Notes: generated from the letters alone by a model not told the origin. DNA of 27,556 nt from Bacteriovoracaceae bacterium (GCA_023146355.1 JAGLCH010000334.1:1-27556), one strand, 5' to 3'. Positions 1-8,199 are shown, counted from the stretch's first letter. Made by a program: numbers and translations.

Positions 1-908
1 AAGAAATAATTGAGTCGCTCTTCTAGGTGGGGCTTAGAAAGGTGTAACCAGCAGGGATCAAAATTACCTTGAAGAATATAATCACTCCCAAGCTGATGGA
101 CCACTTCACTCAAAGTATGGCGATAATCAACTCCAAGAACATCAATATTACTATCTTCAATTGAGTTTAAGTGATTAAGCGTAGTGTGCTTTGAATAATA
201 GATGATCTTACATTTTGGATGTAATGACTTAAACTGCTTAGTTATTGATTTTAGAGTTGGAACGATAAATCGCTTAAAGTCATAAAGGGAAAGCTCACCT
301 ACTGCAGTATCAAAGATTGAAATGGTATCGGCACCACCTTCAACTTGCATTGACATCTCTTTTAAGAGATTTGGCATAAGTATTTCTAAAAAGTTTTCGA
401 AGCGTCCATCGTACAGACCAGTCTTGGCCTCAACCAAACTTCCTGCATGGGTTCCAAGTGCTCCATAGGCAAATAGGGTAAATGGTGCGCCAACAAAACC
501 AATAAGATTTTTATCTTTAGGAAGTTCCTTTCGAAGGAGCAGTGTTGCTTCCTTTTGGAACGAGTAAAACTTACTTGCCTCCTCAATAAGCTCAAGCCCT
601 TTAACATCATCTAGAGTTAAAAGTTTTTTATCTAGCGTCGGCCTTCCTGTGGCATATGAAAGACCAAGTCCCATCTGCTCAAGAGGAAAGAGAAGATCTG
701 AAAATAAAATAGCTGCGTCAAAACCAAAATCGCGAATAGGGCCCATTGTTACTTCACATGCGAGTTTTGGAGTCTTGCATAGAGTTGTAAAGTCATTATC
801 TTTTTTTAGATTTTGATAGTGATGATGATAACGTCCGGCCTGACGCATGAACCATACTGGTACTGTACGTTTTCCATCTTTTTCAATTTCTCTTATAAAT
901 AGTCCCAT
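1..908 (-). CDS. hemE: Uroporphyrinogen decarboxylase, 3' end cut off by the window edge
   Basis: HemE decarboxylates the four acetate side chains of uroporphyrinogen III to give coproporphyrinogen III in the cytoplasm. The reading frame is open from an ATG at 908 to the left edge, giving about 302 residues of a family that is usually near 340. The N-terminal signature PVWFMRQAGRY (about residues 17-27) contains the substrate-binding arginines. The second signature GFVGAPFTLF follows further on, and FSDLLFP carries the expected Asp. A good ribosome site (AGGAG) lies 7 bases upstream of the ATG, inside the last codons and stop of hemL. Only 2 bases separate the hemL stop from this start, so it is translationally linked to the upstream hem genes and is the last hem gene visible. 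The family call is very secure. Confidence 0.96.
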   Translation of the reverse strand, partial: MGLFIREIEKDGKRTVPVWFMRQAGRYHHHYQNLKKDNDFTTLCKTPKLACEVTMGPIRDFGFDAAILFSDLLFPLEQMGLGLSYATGRPTLDKKLLTLDDVKGLELIEEASKFYSFQKEATLLLRKELPKDKNLIGFVGAPFTLFAYGALGTHAGSLVEAKTGLYDGRFENFLEILMPNLLKEMSMQVEGGADTISIFDTAVGELSLYDFKRFIVPTLKSITKQFKSLHPKCKIIYYSKHTTLNHLNSIEDSNIDVLGVDYRHTLSEVVHQLGSDYILQGNFDPCWLHLSKPHLEERLNYF

Positions 909-910
909 CT

Positions 911-2170
911 TTATACTCCTAACTTTAATTTGAGCTCAGCAATCACACTGTCATCATGGGCCTTTGAAACGAAGCCAACTTCATATGGATTTGGAGCGAG
1001 GTAAATGCCTTTTTCTAGAAAATCTCCAAAGAGCTCAGAAAAAGTATCCATGAGGTTTCCTGGTATATCGCAGGCCCTCGTAATTCCAGAGACTGGAGTT
1101 ATCCAAAAAAGTGATCCCTTTGAAATAACTTTTAGTTCTTTATATTTTTCATTTTTTTCGAAATAACTTTCAAAAATTGAAACGATCTCTTTCGTTTTAG
1201 ATTCAAGGTCACTATAAAACTTCTCATCTAATTGCTTTAATGTTGCAAGCCCTCCAACCATAGCAAGGGGATTTGCACTAAGTGTTCCAGCTTGATAGAC
1301 ACCACCAATAGGTGCCAATTTTTCCATGAGCTCACGCTTTCCGCCAAGAGCTCCAACCGGAAGTCCTCCACCAATAATTTTACCGTAGGTAACAAGATCA
1401 GGAGTAATTCCAGTCTCACCGGCCATTCCCTTAAATCCCATGCGGAACCCTGAGATAACTTCATCAAAAATAAGAAGGGCGTTATTTTCAGAACTAATAT
1501 CTCTTAAGAACTTTAGAAATTGTGTGTCTTGCTCAAGCAAACCGTTGTTAGCAGGAAGTGGCTCAATAATTACTACGGCAATATCATCTTTATGAGTTTT
1601 GAAACAATTGATCACGCCCTCACGATCTCCTAGCTCCAAAATCAGAGTATCTTTTGCTGTCCCTTCAGGAACACCAAGGCTCGATGCATCCCCCTCTCCA
1701 GCAAGTCCCGAACCTGCCTTGATCAACATACTATCTGTATGCCCATGGTAGCATCCATTAAATTTAATAATTTTGGAACGATTTGTTATTCCTCGAGCAA
1801 GACGAAGGGCAGTCATCACAGCTTCGGTTCCAGAATTAACAAAACGTATTTGATCAACAAAATCAATTTTTTCAACAAGATATTCTAAAAGCTCTAGAGA
1901 ATAGTGCTCACATGCCCCATAACTCCAACCACGAGTAAGGCCTGCCTGTAGTTCTTTTTCAACTATTGGATCAGTATGGCCTAGGATCAAAGGCCCAAAA
2001 CTCATGCAAAAATCAATATAGTTTTTTCCTTCCACATCTGTAAACTTGGCACCTTTGGCACTTTGAATAAAACGGGGAGACATGGGGAGCCCCTTAAAAC
2101 TTCTAACTGGGGAGTGAACTCCGCCGGGAACAAGTTTCTTGGAGCGTTCAAATAGATCGTTATTGTTCAT
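911..2170 (-). CDS. hemL: Glutamate-1-semialdehyde 2,1-aminomutase
   Basis: HemL is a PLP-dependent cytoplasmic enzyme that converts glutamate-1-semialdehyde to 5-aminolevulinate, the second step of the C5 route after HemA. The 419-residue length is normal for the family. The substrate and PLP regions are recognisable: NSGTEAV (about 112-118), FNGCYHGHTD (137-146), LIFDEVISGFR with PLP-contacting Asp236, and the Schiff-base Lys264 in TYGKIIGGGLPVGA. The gene lies 2 bases after hemB and 2 bases before hemE, inside the cyd-hem unit. Its own ribosome site (AAGAGA) is weak, which suggests coupling to hemB translation. Presence of HemA plus HemL shows that this organism makes aminolevulinate from glutamyl-tRNA rather than from glycine and succinyl-CoA. 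Confidence 0.97.
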   Translation of the reverse strand: MNNNDLFERSKKLVPGGVHSPVRSFKGLPMSPRFIQSAKGAKFTDVEGKNYIDFCMSFGPLILGHTDPIVEKELQAGLTRGWSYGACEHYSLELLEYLVEKIDFVDQIRFVNSGTEAVMTALRLARGITNRSKIIKFNGCYHGHTDSMLIKAGSGLAGEGDASSLGVPEGTAKDTLILELGDREGVINCFKTHKDDIAVVIIEPLPANNGLLEQDTQFLKFLRDISSENNALLIFDEVISGFRMGFKGMAGETGITPDLVTYGKIIGGGLPVGALGGKRELMEKLAPIGGVYQAGTLSANPLAMVGGLATLKQLDEKFYSDLESKTKEIVSIFESYFEKNEKYKELKVISKGSLFWITPVSGITRACDIPGNLMDTFSELFGDFLEKGIYLAPNPYEVGFVSKAHDDSVIAELKLKLGV

Positions 2171-2172
2171 TA

Positions 2173-3147
2173 TTATCTCTTTATTATTTGGTTAAATTTA
2201 TTAGCACCATAAGTAATAATTAGTTCAGCACCACTTCTTCGAATGGCATATAGCGTTTCAAGATAGGCAGCATCGAAGTCTAGAAGACCCTGCTCGGCCA
2301 TAATGTGTAGTGCTTGATACTCACCACTGACCTGATAAGCAGCAAGGGGAAGTTTTCCCATTTGTTGGTGAGATTTTATTTTATTGATAATATCGAGATA
2401 AGCACCTGCTGGCTTTACCATTAAAATATCTGCACCTTGCTCCATATCTCTTAGAGATGAAAGCATAGCATCGGATTCATTCCTAAAATCGATTTGATAG
2501 CTCTTACGATCACCAGAGCTTGGTGTACTTTCTGCGGCATCTCGAAATGGCCCATAGAAGTTTGAGCTGAACTTTGTACTGTAGCTCATGATCATAGTTT
2601 TTGATAAACCTGCCTCATCAAGGGCGCGACGAATTCCTCGAATACGATTATCCATCATATCTGAGGGAGAGATACAATCAGCTCCGGCACTAGCATAGGC
2701 AACAGCTTGCTTCATAAGCTCTCGAACTGATTTATCATTATTAATTTCGCCATTTTCTAAAATTCCACAGTGACCACTCTCCGTGTGGGAGCATAAACAG
2801 GTATCTGTAAAAATAGTGATTTCATCTCCAAACTCAGCGCGAAGTCCCTTTAAAACAGATGAACCAAAATTATAATCAAAATCACAGCTTCCCTTGCTGC
2901 TTGGAATAAAGAAAAGGAGAATACTTGTTACACCGTTTCTCAGACCTAAAGAAACTTCCTTCAGGAGAGATTCTAGATTGTGCTTATTCTGTCCTGCGAT
3001 GGAGGGAAGCGGGATTGATTCACTTAAATCTTGGTAGACAAAATAGGGTTGAATTAAATTTGAGGCAGAAATCTCAACGGTAGCGAACATGTCGCGTACT
3101 GCTTTTGTTTGACGATAACGTCTAAGGTTAAGATTGTAATCTGACAT
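2173..3147 (-). CDS. hemB: Delta-aminolevulinic acid dehydratase (porphobilinogen synthase)
   Basis: HemB condenses two 5-aminolevulinate molecules to porphobilinogen. The 324-residue length is typical. Both Schiff-base lysines are in place: Lys192 in SYSTKFSSNFYG and Lys245 in LMVKPAGAY. The segment TDTCLCSHTESGHCG supplies the C-x-C-x7-C cysteines of the catalytic-zinc class of the enzyme, so this is predicted to be a zinc-dependent HemB. I chose the ATG at 3147. An in-frame TTG lies one codon upstream at 3150, but a GAGG ribosome site is 9 bases from the ATG and ATG is the usual start. The start overlaps the hemC stop as TGATG, a classic translational-coupling junction. Confidence 0.96.
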   Translation of the reverse strand: MSDYNLNLRRYRQTKAVRDMFATVEISASNLIQPYFVYQDLSESIPLPSIAGQNKHNLESLLKEVSLGLRNGVTSILLFFIPSSKGSCDFDYNFGSSVLKGLRAEFGDEITIFTDTCLCSHTESGHCGILENGEINNDKSVRELMKQAVAYASAGADCISPSDMMDNRIRGIRRALDEAGLSKTMIMSYSTKFSSNFYGPFRDAAESTPSSGDRKSYQIDFRNESDAMLSSLRDMEQGADILMVKPAGAYLDIINKIKSHQQMGKLPLAAYQVSGEYQALHIMAEQGLLDFDAAYLETLYAIRRSGAELIITYGANKFNQIIKR

Positions 3148-4688
3148 CAATGTGTACCTCTATTTAGAAACCAAAGTTTAAAGTTTATTGCATCTAAAAA
3201 TGGTAGCACCTTAATCTTAGCGCTACTAAACTCACGAAAAGTTTTTCCCATTCCTGCACAATGAATGTTATCTGGACTTGCAATAAATGGATAGAGTTTT
3301 GTAAACGCCACGTACTGGGGGTAGCTAGTCCAATAGAATATTTTAATGTCTTTTAATTGCTCTTCATAATGTTCAGGTTGATCAATTATAGACTGGTCAT
3401 AACAAGGAAGTGTTTCACCAACTGAAGACTCAGCACGGCTCGATGTCAAAACGGAAAGACTTGCATCTGTTCCCATTAACTTCAATGCTTTGCTAGAGAG
3501 AAGTTTTTTGATTTCGTCCTCTCCTAAAGAATCCGCAGAGCCATTGACCCAAAGACCTAAGTTGACAGCTTTTTTAAATGTTTTCGCTCCACTTACCCAC
3601 AATACACCTTTATAGTCTTTACCCTCAAAGGAGTTCAGTCCGTATTGTGATGTGAGGAAAAGATGTTCTTTACCTGCAATGTCAGCAGCGAATATCGTTT
3701 TTTTATGAAGAGAGTCTCCAATAAAGTGTGGATCAACTGTTTCTGATGATAGTGGACTTCCTAAAAATGCAACTTCACCTGTTGCATCTTTATCATCGGG
3801 GTGGATATAGCGGACACTATTAATGACCTCTCCCTCGTGTTCCCCTTTAAGGACAGTGAGTTTTCCACCGGCAATATTTTTTGAAAATATTCCAACTGCG
3901 AGATGGCAACCTCCACCAAATGAACGAAAATGTTCCCGTTCGACCTCGAGTTCATCGGCAGTTTCTTGATGATGAACAGTAGATAAAATACTTCTTAGTT
4001 CACTATTGGAACTCATGCACTCTAAGAGGAGGGACCCTTGGGCAGGAGCTGAAGGAAATGTTTTTTCAGGCATAACCATGAAAGTTAATCCTTCAAGCAA
4101 CTCTTCAAGAACACTATGGGACTCAGGAGTGCATGCCAGCCTTTCGATTCCGGCCAATGCAAGAACAATGGCATCATACTTTCCGTCTCTTAATTTACCT
4201 ATTCTGGTATTAACATTACCGCGAAGAGTACTACAGATTATTTTTGTATCTTCAGAACAAGGTAGGTAGTCCACAAGGTGATTTGTTATATTTGTAATTC
4301 TTCTTGGAGAACTAGTCCCTACTATAATTTTCTTTTTTCTCTTGAGTTTCGATACTGTTTCTTTTTTTATTAGGAGAATGTCATTTGAGAAGTGTCTTTC
4401 AGTCACTGCTGCAGAGCAAACTCCGGCAGGACGATCTCCACCAATATCTTTATATGAGCTAACCATAAGATCAACTTTCCCCTCAGTGAGAGCAACATCC
4501 AACTCCTTTGTGAAAAAGTTTTTCCCATCCATTTGCCAGAGGGGCCTAGAAGTATCGAGGTCACCTGTGGTTTTCATGGTAACCATCTCAAACTGATGAT
4601 CAGTTAACCGCTCTAACTCATTAATCACTTGGCCTGTTTGAGTTACTGCAAGAAGACTGTCGCGAGTCCCTATTCTAAATTTTGACAT
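3147..4688 (-). CDS. hemC: Hydroxymethylbilane synthase with a C-terminal HemD-like extension
   Basis: Residues 1 to about 300 are porphobilinogen deaminase, which polymerises four porphobilinogens into hydroxymethylbilane. The sequence shows IGTRDSLLAVTQ (6-17), Asp81 in SSYKDIG, GTSSPRR (124-130), LRGNVNTR (155-162) and Cys261 in FGGGCHLAVG, which anchors the dipyrromethane cofactor. The usual His-Ser before x-Lys-Asp is Ser-Ser here. At 513 residues the protein is about 200 longer than ordinary HemC. The tail (about 310-513) has alternating strand-helix patterns such as LFLTSQYG, GVLWVSGAKTF and IFYWTSYPQY, and resembles uroporphyrinogen-III synthase, the poorly conserved HemD family. No separate hemD is visible in the window. 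The HemC part is secure, while the HemD part is inference. It overlaps hemA by 19 bases and has its own GGAG ribosome site. Confidence 0.93.
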   Translation of the reverse strand: MSKFRIGTRDSLLAVTQTGQVINELERLTDHQFEMVTMKTTGDLDTSRPLWQMDGKNFFTKELDVALTEGKVDLMVSSYKDIGGDRPAGVCSAAVTERHFSNDILLIKKETVSKLKRKKKIIVGTSSPRRITNITNHLVDYLPCSEDTKIICSTLRGNVNTRIGKLRDGKYDAIVLALAGIERLACTPESHSVLEELLEGLTFMVMPEKTFPSAPAQGSLLLECMSSNSELRSILSTVHHQETADELEVEREHFRSFGGGCHLAVGIFSKNIAGGKLTVLKGEHEGEVINSVRYIHPDDKDATGEVAFLGSPLSSETVDPHFIGDSLHKKTIFAADIAGKEHLFLTSQYGLNSFEGKDYKGVLWVSGAKTFKKAVNLGLWVNGSADSLGEDEIKKLLSSKALKLMGTDASLSVLTSSRAESSVGETLPCYDQSIIDQPEHYEEQLKDIKIFYWTSYPQYVAFTKLYPFIASPDNIHCAGMGKTFREFSSAKIKVLPFLDAINFKLWFLNRGTH

Positions 4689-5596
4689 GGAATGTCTCCA
4701 ACAACAGCAAGCATTGATCGCTTACCAATAGTTCTAAAATACTCAACTCGATATTTTGAGATAGAAGAGATGGCACCAAGAGCATCGGTGACAAAACGTT
4801 GATTGTGTCGCTCACTTTCTTTGGCAAAAGAAAGCACATCTGAAAGCCTAAATACTCCATCTTTTTCAGTCATGATTGTTTCAATCGTGGAGGGAGAGCC
4901 GAGATCAACAAAGAGTGCTCGTTTTTGGTGAACGCTCTTCCAGTCTCCAAAAAACTCTTCGTCGAAAAGAATTTTCTGCGCACCGATAGTGCTAATTATA
5001 CAGCTATAGCTTTTCCATTTACAATTATCCCCCCAAGGAACAATTGTAACCTTAGAATGACTCGCAAGTTCATCGACAGCATCATCATTTCTAGCAGAGA
5101 GGTAAATCTCAAATTCTTTAGAACACTGTTTTACTATATCCTTGGCAAGGGCACCTGAGCCCACAACAAGAATTTTTCCTTGACTTGAATTTCTCTTAAT
5201 TATTTTTTTACAAATTGATGCGTAGGAACGTCCCCCAACTGTAAGGAGATGATCTGCTCGAACCTTTTTAGCATCTTTAAACAGACGTTCAAGAACCCTC
5301 ATAAGAGTTGAATCTCGATCAGGTCTATCAATATATTCGCGGTAACACTTTTTAAACTGCTGAACAATTTCAGTTTCTCCAATGATGCTAGACTTAAGCC
5401 CACAGATGACTTCGAGAAGCAGAGAATACCCATCACTTCCAAGATAAAAATCAGAGCCTTCGACTTTTCCCAAGCTACTACCCAGGCGAACTACCAGTGT
5501 TCGCTGACAAGTTGCAAGAACAAAAGCACCAGACTCGTGTGGAATCACTCGAGTCTCTGGAAGTGGATAATGACGAACAATCAATTTATCAAGCAT
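4670..5596 (-). CDS. hemA: Short glutamyl-tRNA reductase
   Basis: HemA reduces glutamyl-tRNA(Glu) with NADPH to glutamate-1-semialdehyde, the committed step of the C5 pathway. The catalytic cysteine is Cys30 in LATCQRT, equivalent to the family's STCNRTE motif. GLKSSIIGETEIVQQ (about 67-81) matches the GLdSmvlGEpQI block, and a Rossmann loop VVGSGALA begins near 144. The protein has only 308 residues, against about 420 normally. The N-terminal lead-in is shortened, and the long C-terminal dimerisation region is reduced to about 40 residues. The family histidine just before the GEPQI block aligns with Leu here. The start has an AGGA site 6 bases upstream. It overlaps the hemC start by 19 bases, as expected in an operon where HemA feeds the downstream enzymes. 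Confidence 0.9.
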   Translation of the reverse strand: MLDKLIVRHYPLPETRVIPHESGAFVLATCQRTLVVRLGSSLGKVEGSDFYLGSDGYSLLLEVICGLKSSIIGETEIVQQFKKCYREYIDRPDRDSTLMRVLERLFKDAKKVRADHLLTVGGRSYASICKKIIKRNSSQGKILVVGSGALAKDIVKQCSKEFEIYLSARNDDAVDELASHSKVTIVPWGDNCKWKSYSCIISTIGAQKILFDEEFFGDWKSVHQKRALFVDLGSPSTIETIMTEKDGVFRLSDVLSFAKESERHNQRFVTDALGAISSISKYRVEYFRTIGKRSMLAVVGDIPCQNLE

Positions 5597-5606
5597 TGCT
5601 TTCCTG

Positions 5607-5632
5607 TATGGGAGGCTTTTAGGCCCCCCATA
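5607..5632 (-). promoter_or_regulatory. Strong intercistronic hairpin between cydB and hemA
   Basis: In the minus-strand transcript the arms TATGGGGGGC and GCCTCCCATA form a 10-bp stem with one G-U pair and a 6-base loop. The hairpin starts a few bases after the cydB stop and ends just before the hemA ribosome site. There is no U-tract after it, so it is unlikely to be a simple terminator. It may stabilise or mark a processing point between the cyd and hem parts of the message, or set relative hemA expression. Confidence 0.6.
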
Positions 5633-5641
5633 GGTAATTTA

Positions 5642-6631
5642 CTATCGGTCTACCTTACCCGCAAATGTACGATAAATATAGGCTGTGTATCCTAAAACAA
5701 ATGGCAGTCCAATTACTGTCATAATAAGCATCACAGTGAGCGTCAATTGAGATGATGAGGAGTTATAAATGCTTAGCCCCTCAAGTCGAGTTCCAAACTC
5801 TGGGACAAAGTATGGAAATATGCTGCATGCAACATAGGCCATATTCAATAAGATTGAAAGCGAAGTGATCATGAAGACACCTAGTTCTTTACACTTATTG
5901 TGAGCAATTTTAATCCCAAATACTACGACAATAGAGATCACAGCTAGTGCCGATGATAGGACAATAGAAGCATGATCATAGGCAAAAAGAGTCCAAACAG
6001 TTGCAATAATATGTAGTGGCGTATACACCATCCACGCTTTATTGAGCCATGATACTGATTTTTTCTGGAGATCACCACTCGTCTTTAAGTTAATAAAGGC
6101 CGCACCTTGAACTGCAAACATTGTGAGAGAAGTAAGTCCAATCACAAGGGCATAAGGATTTAGGAGTTCAAGAAATGTTCCCGTATAGTCCCCAATCTCA
6201 TTCATGGGGATTCCTCGGACAACGTTTCCAACAGCAACACCAAATAGTAGAGCAGGAAGAGTACTACCAACTGCAAATGCAAGGTCCCACCGCTTTCTCC
6301 AAACATCACATTCAATGATGCCTCTAAATTCTATTGCTGTCGCTCGGAAGATCAGCGAGAAAATAACTAGCATCATTGCTAGGTAGAACCCACTGAATGT
6401 CGTGGCATAAACTGGCGGGAAGGCAGCAAAAAGGGCCCCAGCACCAGTTAGGAGCCAAACCTCGTTTCCATCCCAGAAAGGACCAATTGCTTTAATTAAG
6501 TGATCACGATCTTCCTTCTTTTTAGTGAAAAGGTGCCAACACCCTACACCAAGATCAAAACCATCTAAAATTGCATATCCTGTGAGGAGTACAAAAACTA
6601 ATATAAACCAAATAATTTGTAATGCTTCCAT
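5642..6631 (-). CDS. cydB: Cytochrome bd ubiquinol oxidase subunit II
   Basis: CydB is the integral-membrane partner of CydA in the bd-type quinol oxidase, a high-oxygen-affinity terminal oxidase of the inner membrane. The 329 residues show repeated hydrophobic helices (about eight or nine) and the subunit II landmarks DGFDLGVGCW (about 23-32) and GPFWDGNEVWLLTGAGALFA (about 50-69), both typical of CydB. The start lies 2 bases after the cydA stop, with a GAGG ribosome site inside the end of cydA. No small cydX-like ORF fits in the 45-base gap before hemA. Direct linkage to hemA makes sense because the oxidase needs three haems. Confidence 0.95.
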   Translation of the reverse strand: MEALQIIWFILVFVLLTGYAILDGFDLGVGCWHLFTKKKEDRDHLIKAIGPFWDGNEVWLLTGAGALFAAFPPVYATTFSGFYLAMMLVIFSLIFRATAIEFRGIIECDVWRKRWDLAFAVGSTLPALLFGVAVGNVVRGIPMNEIGDYTGTFLELLNPYALVIGLTSLTMFAVQGAAFINLKTSGDLQKKSVSWLNKAWMVYTPLHIIATVWTLFAYDHASIVLSSALAVISIVVVFGIKIAHNKCKELGVFMITSLSILLNMAYVACSIFPYFVPEFGTRLEGLSIYNSSSSQLTLTVMLIMTVIGLPFVLGYTAYIYRTFAGKVDR

Positions 6632-6633
6632 TA

Positions 6634-7944
6634 TTAAACCTCTTCAGGACCGTTGTTAATTTTAAACCTAAGAGTATAGAGCCACACTGCAAATAATAGA
6701 GCGTAGATCAATCCAAATAAAATTATAGTAGTAATAATCTCTCCTGCAGAAACGCTTGCAGAGACTGCATCTTTTGTCTTGAGAAGTCCTTGAACAATCC
6801 AAGGTTGACGGCCAACTTCCGCTGCCGCCCATCCCACAATATTACAAATAATGGGAAGTGGAATGGATAGAACTGCCACGCGGTGAAAAAGCTTTGACGT
6901 AAAAAGCTTACCTCTCCACAGGAGAAAAATTCCCCATCCGCAAAATGCCATAAAGAAGCCACCTAGAGCGATCATGCTGTGAAATGATGCAAAGGTTATC
7001 ATAATTGGCGGACGCTCATCTTTTGGAATATCTTTTAGTCCTGTAACTACAGTATCTAAGCTGTTACCTACTAGGAGGCTCAAGACCCCTGGAATTTCGA
7101 TAGCAAAGTCAGTTCTTTCTTTCTCAACATTTGGAATTCCAAAGAGAAGAAATGGAGCATTATCTGTCGTTTCCCATAGCCCCTCAAAAGCAGCTAGTTT
7201 TGCGGGCTGAGTTTGTGCGACCTGAACTGCGTGCCAGTGAGAGATTGGCCCCACCATGAAAACGGCAAGAGTGGCCATAATAAGACCGGCCTTCATCGAA
7301 ACTTTGGCAAACTTAGTATGAGTTCCTCGTAGTAAATAGATAGCTGCAATGCCCATGACGAAAAATGCGCCAGCGATAAGTGCACCGTCAATAACATGAA
7401 GGTAACGCGGAATAGTAGATGGGTTAAATACTGCTGCCCAAAAATCTACAAGAACGGCCTTACCATTCTCAACAATATGTCCTGCTGGAGTCTGCTGCCA
7501 CGAGTTTGCAACAACAATCCAAAAGCCAGATAAAGTAGATCCAACAGCAATCATCAGTGCTGAAAACCAGTAGGCCTTTTTAGATACTCTATCTTCTCCG
7601 TAAAGCAAGATTCCTAGGAAGCTCGATTCAAGGAAGAAAGCAAAGATAGCTTCTGCCGCAAGTGGAGCACCGAAGATGTCACCGACAAAGCGAGAGTAGG
7701 CGGCCCAGTTAGTTCCGAATTGGAACTCCATGGTAATTCCTGTGGCAACTCCAACAGCGAAAGTAACAGCAAAAAGTTTAATCCAGTAGCGAGCAACCTT
7801 GCTATAGAGTTCATCGCCTGTCTTTAAATAAGCGGTCTGAAACCATACGATCATCCACGCCAGTCCAATCGAAATGACAGGAAAGATGTAGTGAAAACTG
7901 ATTGTAAAGGCGAACTGAATTCTCGCCAGCAATGCTGCATCCAT
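6634..7944 (-). CDS. cydA: Cytochrome bd ubiquinol oxidase subunit I, short Q-loop type
   Basis: CydA carries the haems and the quinol-oxidising site of cytochrome bd. The frame opens further upstream, but the family start MDxxLLARxQFAFT begins at the ATG at 7944, which has an AGGAG site 5 bases upstream. This gives 436 residues. His18 in ISFHYIFP matches the E. coli haem-ligand His19. His183 in RYLHVIDGA matches haem b558 ligand His186, and GRQPW is present near residue 380. At 436 residues it is shorter than the E. coli protein of about 520, and the periplasmic Q-loop is of the short kind. It is the first gene of the cyd-hem unit, with about 255 bases of divergent regulatory space upstream. 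Confidence 0.96.
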   Translation of the reverse strand: MDAALLARIQFAFTISFHYIFPVISIGLAWMIVWFQTAYLKTGDELYSKVARYWIKLFAVTFAVGVATGITMEFQFGTNWAAYSRFVGDIFGAPLAAEAIFAFFLESSFLGILLYGEDRVSKKAYWFSALMIAVGSTLSGFWIVVANSWQQTPAGHIVENGKAVLVDFWAAVFNPSTIPRYLHVIDGALIAGAFFVMGIAAIYLLRGTHTKFAKVSMKAGLIMATLAVFMVGPISHWHAVQVAQTQPAKLAAFEGLWETTDNAPFLLFGIPNVEKERTDFAIEIPGVLSLLVGNSLDTVVTGLKDIPKDERPPIMITFASFHSMIALGGFFMAFCGWGIFLLWRGKLFTSKLFHRVAVLSIPLPIICNIVGWAAAEVGRQPWIVQGLLKTKDAVSASVSAGEIITTIILFGLIYALLFAVWLYTLRFKINNGPEEV

Positions 7945-7986
7945 AATTACTCCTAAAATAAGTTTAAACACTTTAGTGTATACAAA

Positions 7987-8007
7987 TTAGATCAACAATT
8001 TGACTAA
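7987..8007. promoter_or_regulatory. Inverted repeat in the cydA / Gre-like divergent region, possible operator
   Basis: The arms TTAG(a)TCAA and TTGACTAA surround a 4-base centre, giving an 8-bp dyad with one bulged base. It lies about 45 bases upstream of the cydA ATG, and a second small dyad, ACACT-TT-AGTGT, lies at 7968-7979. The position suits a redox or oxygen regulator of cydAB. The half-sites are in the opposite order to the FNR consensus (TTGAT-N4-ATCAA), so I do not name a regulator. No convincing -35/-10 pair is visible for either direction in 7945-8199. Confidence 0.35.
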
Positions 8008-8127
8008 AGATTTACTTAATATTTATGTCATTAATGTTGTCGTCATTTTTTCACTATAAAAGAAATAGATAATACCGATCGTTTTATAGAAATCGACCAC
8101 TTAGCTCACCAGTTTTAGATACTAAAG

Positions 8128-8192
8128 ATGAAGACTTTTCAACCAAATTCAATGGAGGTAAAGTCTTAAAGCTATAAATTACTACCTTTAAG
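8128..8192 (+). promoter_or_regulatory. Leader with two competing hairpins and a 13-codon ORF before the Gre-like gene
   Basis: A perfect 8-bp inverted repeat pairs 8131-8138 (AAGACTTT) with 8160-8167. A second perfect 7-bp repeat pairs 8165-8171 (CTTAAAG) with 8186-8192, and its right arm covers the AAGGA ribosome site of the gene at 8200. The two stems share 8165-8167, so they cannot both form fully. A 13-codon ORF (8128-8169) spans the first stem and ends in the shared arm. This is the geometry of a translational switch or attenuator. The stems are A/T-rich and the short ORF has no clear ribosome site, so chance is possible. Confidence 0.3.
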
Positions 8193-8199
8193 GAAATAG

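Noticed and set aside
386..610. A 74-codon minus-strand frame overlapping hemE
   Set aside because: It is out of frame with the HemE motifs, which read through on the frame starting at 908.
4006..4269. Plus-strand open frames opposite hemC
   Set aside because: They are antisense shadows, since the hemC frame has catalytic residues throughout the same bases.
5597..5641. A cydX gene after cydB
   Set aside because: The 45-base gap is filled by the hairpin and the hemA ribosome site and holds no open frame of the needed length.
7992..8003. FNR box upstream of cydA
   Set aside because: The sequence is TCAA-N4-TTGA, the reverse of the TTGA-N4-TCAA order that FNR needs.
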